From positions 1-64,000 of the forward strand of contig WOUR01000011.1 in assembly GCA_009772935.1 (NCBI GenBank): a stretch of 64,000 nucleotides of DNA, given 5' to 3'. Positions 63,527-64,000 of this stretch are shown here, piece after piece. The position numbers and the translations under genes are program-made. Origin of the DNA: Rhodospirillaceae bacterium (lineage in GTDB: Bacteria; Pseudomonadota; Alphaproteobacteria; Reyranellales; Reyranellaceae). The notes under the pieces are model-generated. The model did not search any database. It had not been told where the DNA came from and saw only the letters and a program-made list of their open reading frames with translations. Within the stretch, counting starts at the first letter, position 1. Each line of letters begins with the position of its first letter.

Positions 63527-64000
63527 GTGAAGATCGTCTATTCCGAGAAGCACGCCCGACACAATCCGCAGCACTTCGTGGTGCGCGGCACCAAGCAGCG
63601 CAGCGCGGAGCAACCCGAACGCGCCACCCGGCTGCTGGCCGCCGCCACCGAGGCGGGCCACACGATCGTGCCGCCAGGGTCATACGGCCCGGCGCCGGCC
63701 ACCACCGTGCATACGCCGGAGTATCTCGACTTCCTGCAGATCGCGGCGCGCGAATGGGCGAAGCTGCCGGGCGCGGGACCGGAGGTCGTGCCCAACGTGC
63801 ATCCGGCGCGCGCCCATGCCTCCTACCCGAAGGCGCTCGCGGGCCGCGCCGGCTGGCACCAGGTCGACACCGGCTGCCCCATCGGCCCGCACACCTGGGA
63901 CGCGGCCCTCGCCGCCACCGAGGTCGCAGCCACCGTCGCCGACATGGTGCTGGCGGGCGAAGACCATGCCTACGCGCTGTGCCGGCCGCCCGGCCATCAC
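63527..64000 (+). CDS. Histone deacetylase-like / acetylpolyamine amidohydrolase, 3' truncated by window
   Basis: 158 codons from GTG 63527 to the window edge. MKIVYSEKHARHNPQHFVVRGTKQRSAEQPERATRLL is the characteristic opening of acetylpolyamine amidohydrolases. The VHTPEYLDFLQ segment and the ALCRPPGHH active-site stretch (paired His of the HDAC charge relay) follow. The family removes acetyl groups from acetylated polyamines using Zn. This suits the polyamine-type importer at 51.5-56.2 kb. The Zn-binding residues lie beyond the window. Confidence 0.85.
   Translation, partial: MKIVYSEKHARHNPQHFVVRGTKQRSAEQPERATRLLAAATEAGHTIVPPGSYGPAPATTVHTPEYLDFLQIAAREWAKLPGAGPEVVPNVHPARAHASYPKALAGRAGWHQVDTGCPIGPHTWDAALAATEVAATVADMVLAGEDHAYALCRPPGHH

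Noticed and set aside
62003..63661. Minus-strand open frame opposite the CoA-transferase and repeat element
   Set aside because: It contains the HPERSEG repeat-derived peptide and is antisense to a clear CoA-transferase.

Overview
The window is 64 kb of GC-rich DNA with dense, mostly operonic coding on both strands. It carries many periplasmic binding proteins (tripartite tricarboxylate, LIV-I, Fe/polyamine, NMT1 and TRAP types), family III CoA-transferases, LIV-I operons, Tat-exported oxidoreductases, several class III nucleotide cyclases and an aerobic benzoyl-CoA (box) route. This suggests a soil or freshwater alphaproteobacterium of the Reyranella/Bradyrhizobium kind; the assignment is inference from gene content, because no rRNA or tRNA gene is present. 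I found no prophage, integrase, transposase or CRISPR array.

Layout. 1-7 kb: the 3' end of an autotransporter-like gene, a DUF4239 membrane protein, an ethanolamine-type permease, an M23 peptidase, a Sel1-like protein, a YihY/BrkB membrane protein, an orphan NMT1-type binding protein and an SH3-repeat protein. 7-12 kb: a ferric/polyamine-type ABC operon with two paralogous binding proteins. 12-21 kb: CoA metabolism (crotonase-like, CoA-transferase, hydrolase, SDR-like), three TctC receptors without a permease, an aldehyde dehydrogenase and a fused OHCU decarboxylase/HIU hydrolase. 21-26 kb: first LIV-I operon. 26-31 kb: transglutaminase-like protein, two tandem cyclases and an acyl-CoA dehydrogenase homologue. 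31-37 kb: two tandem secreted Cys-containing paralogues, an Rrf2 regulator, a GNAT protein and, divergently, boxC-boxB. 37-43 kb: a second DUF4239 protein, SulP transporter, orphan DctP and a group of small envelope or stress proteins. 43-51.5 kb: benzoate-CoA ligase, a canonical adenylate cyclase and a second LIV-I operon. 51.5-56.8 kb: a polyamine-type potDABC operon containing two anomalous genes. 56.8-64 kb: SorA-SorB-like sulfite dehydrogenase, an HxlR regulator with a carboxymuconolactone decarboxylase-like gene, a BenE transporter coupled to an M20 ureide-type hydrolase, a CoA-transferase, and the start of an acetylpolyamine amidohydrolase.

How the genes fit together. Benzoate-CoA ligase (43.2 kb), BoxB (35.7 kb) and BoxC (33.9 kb) cover activation, epoxidation and ring cleavage of benzoate, with LIV-I and BenE-type transporters as candidate importers. 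The reductase BoxA, the regulator BoxR and a clear BoxD are absent. An Rrf2 protein and a near-perfect palindrome sit where a box regulator would be expected. An acyl-CoA dehydrogenase homologue with Gln and Gly at the two usual base positions resembles 3-sulfinopropanoyl-CoA desulfinases, and the SorAB-like pair would oxidise the sulfite such an enzyme releases.

Most unusual points: a 21-bp direct repeat copying the end of potC around a 0.6-kb lower-GC gene; a signal-peptidase-I-like gene inside the same operon that has lost its catalytic Lys; twin operators between the HxlR gene and its neighbour; three enzymes (SDR, crotonase, acyl-CoA dehydrogenase) lacking their textbook catalytic residues; and two families of dispersed intergenic palindromes.
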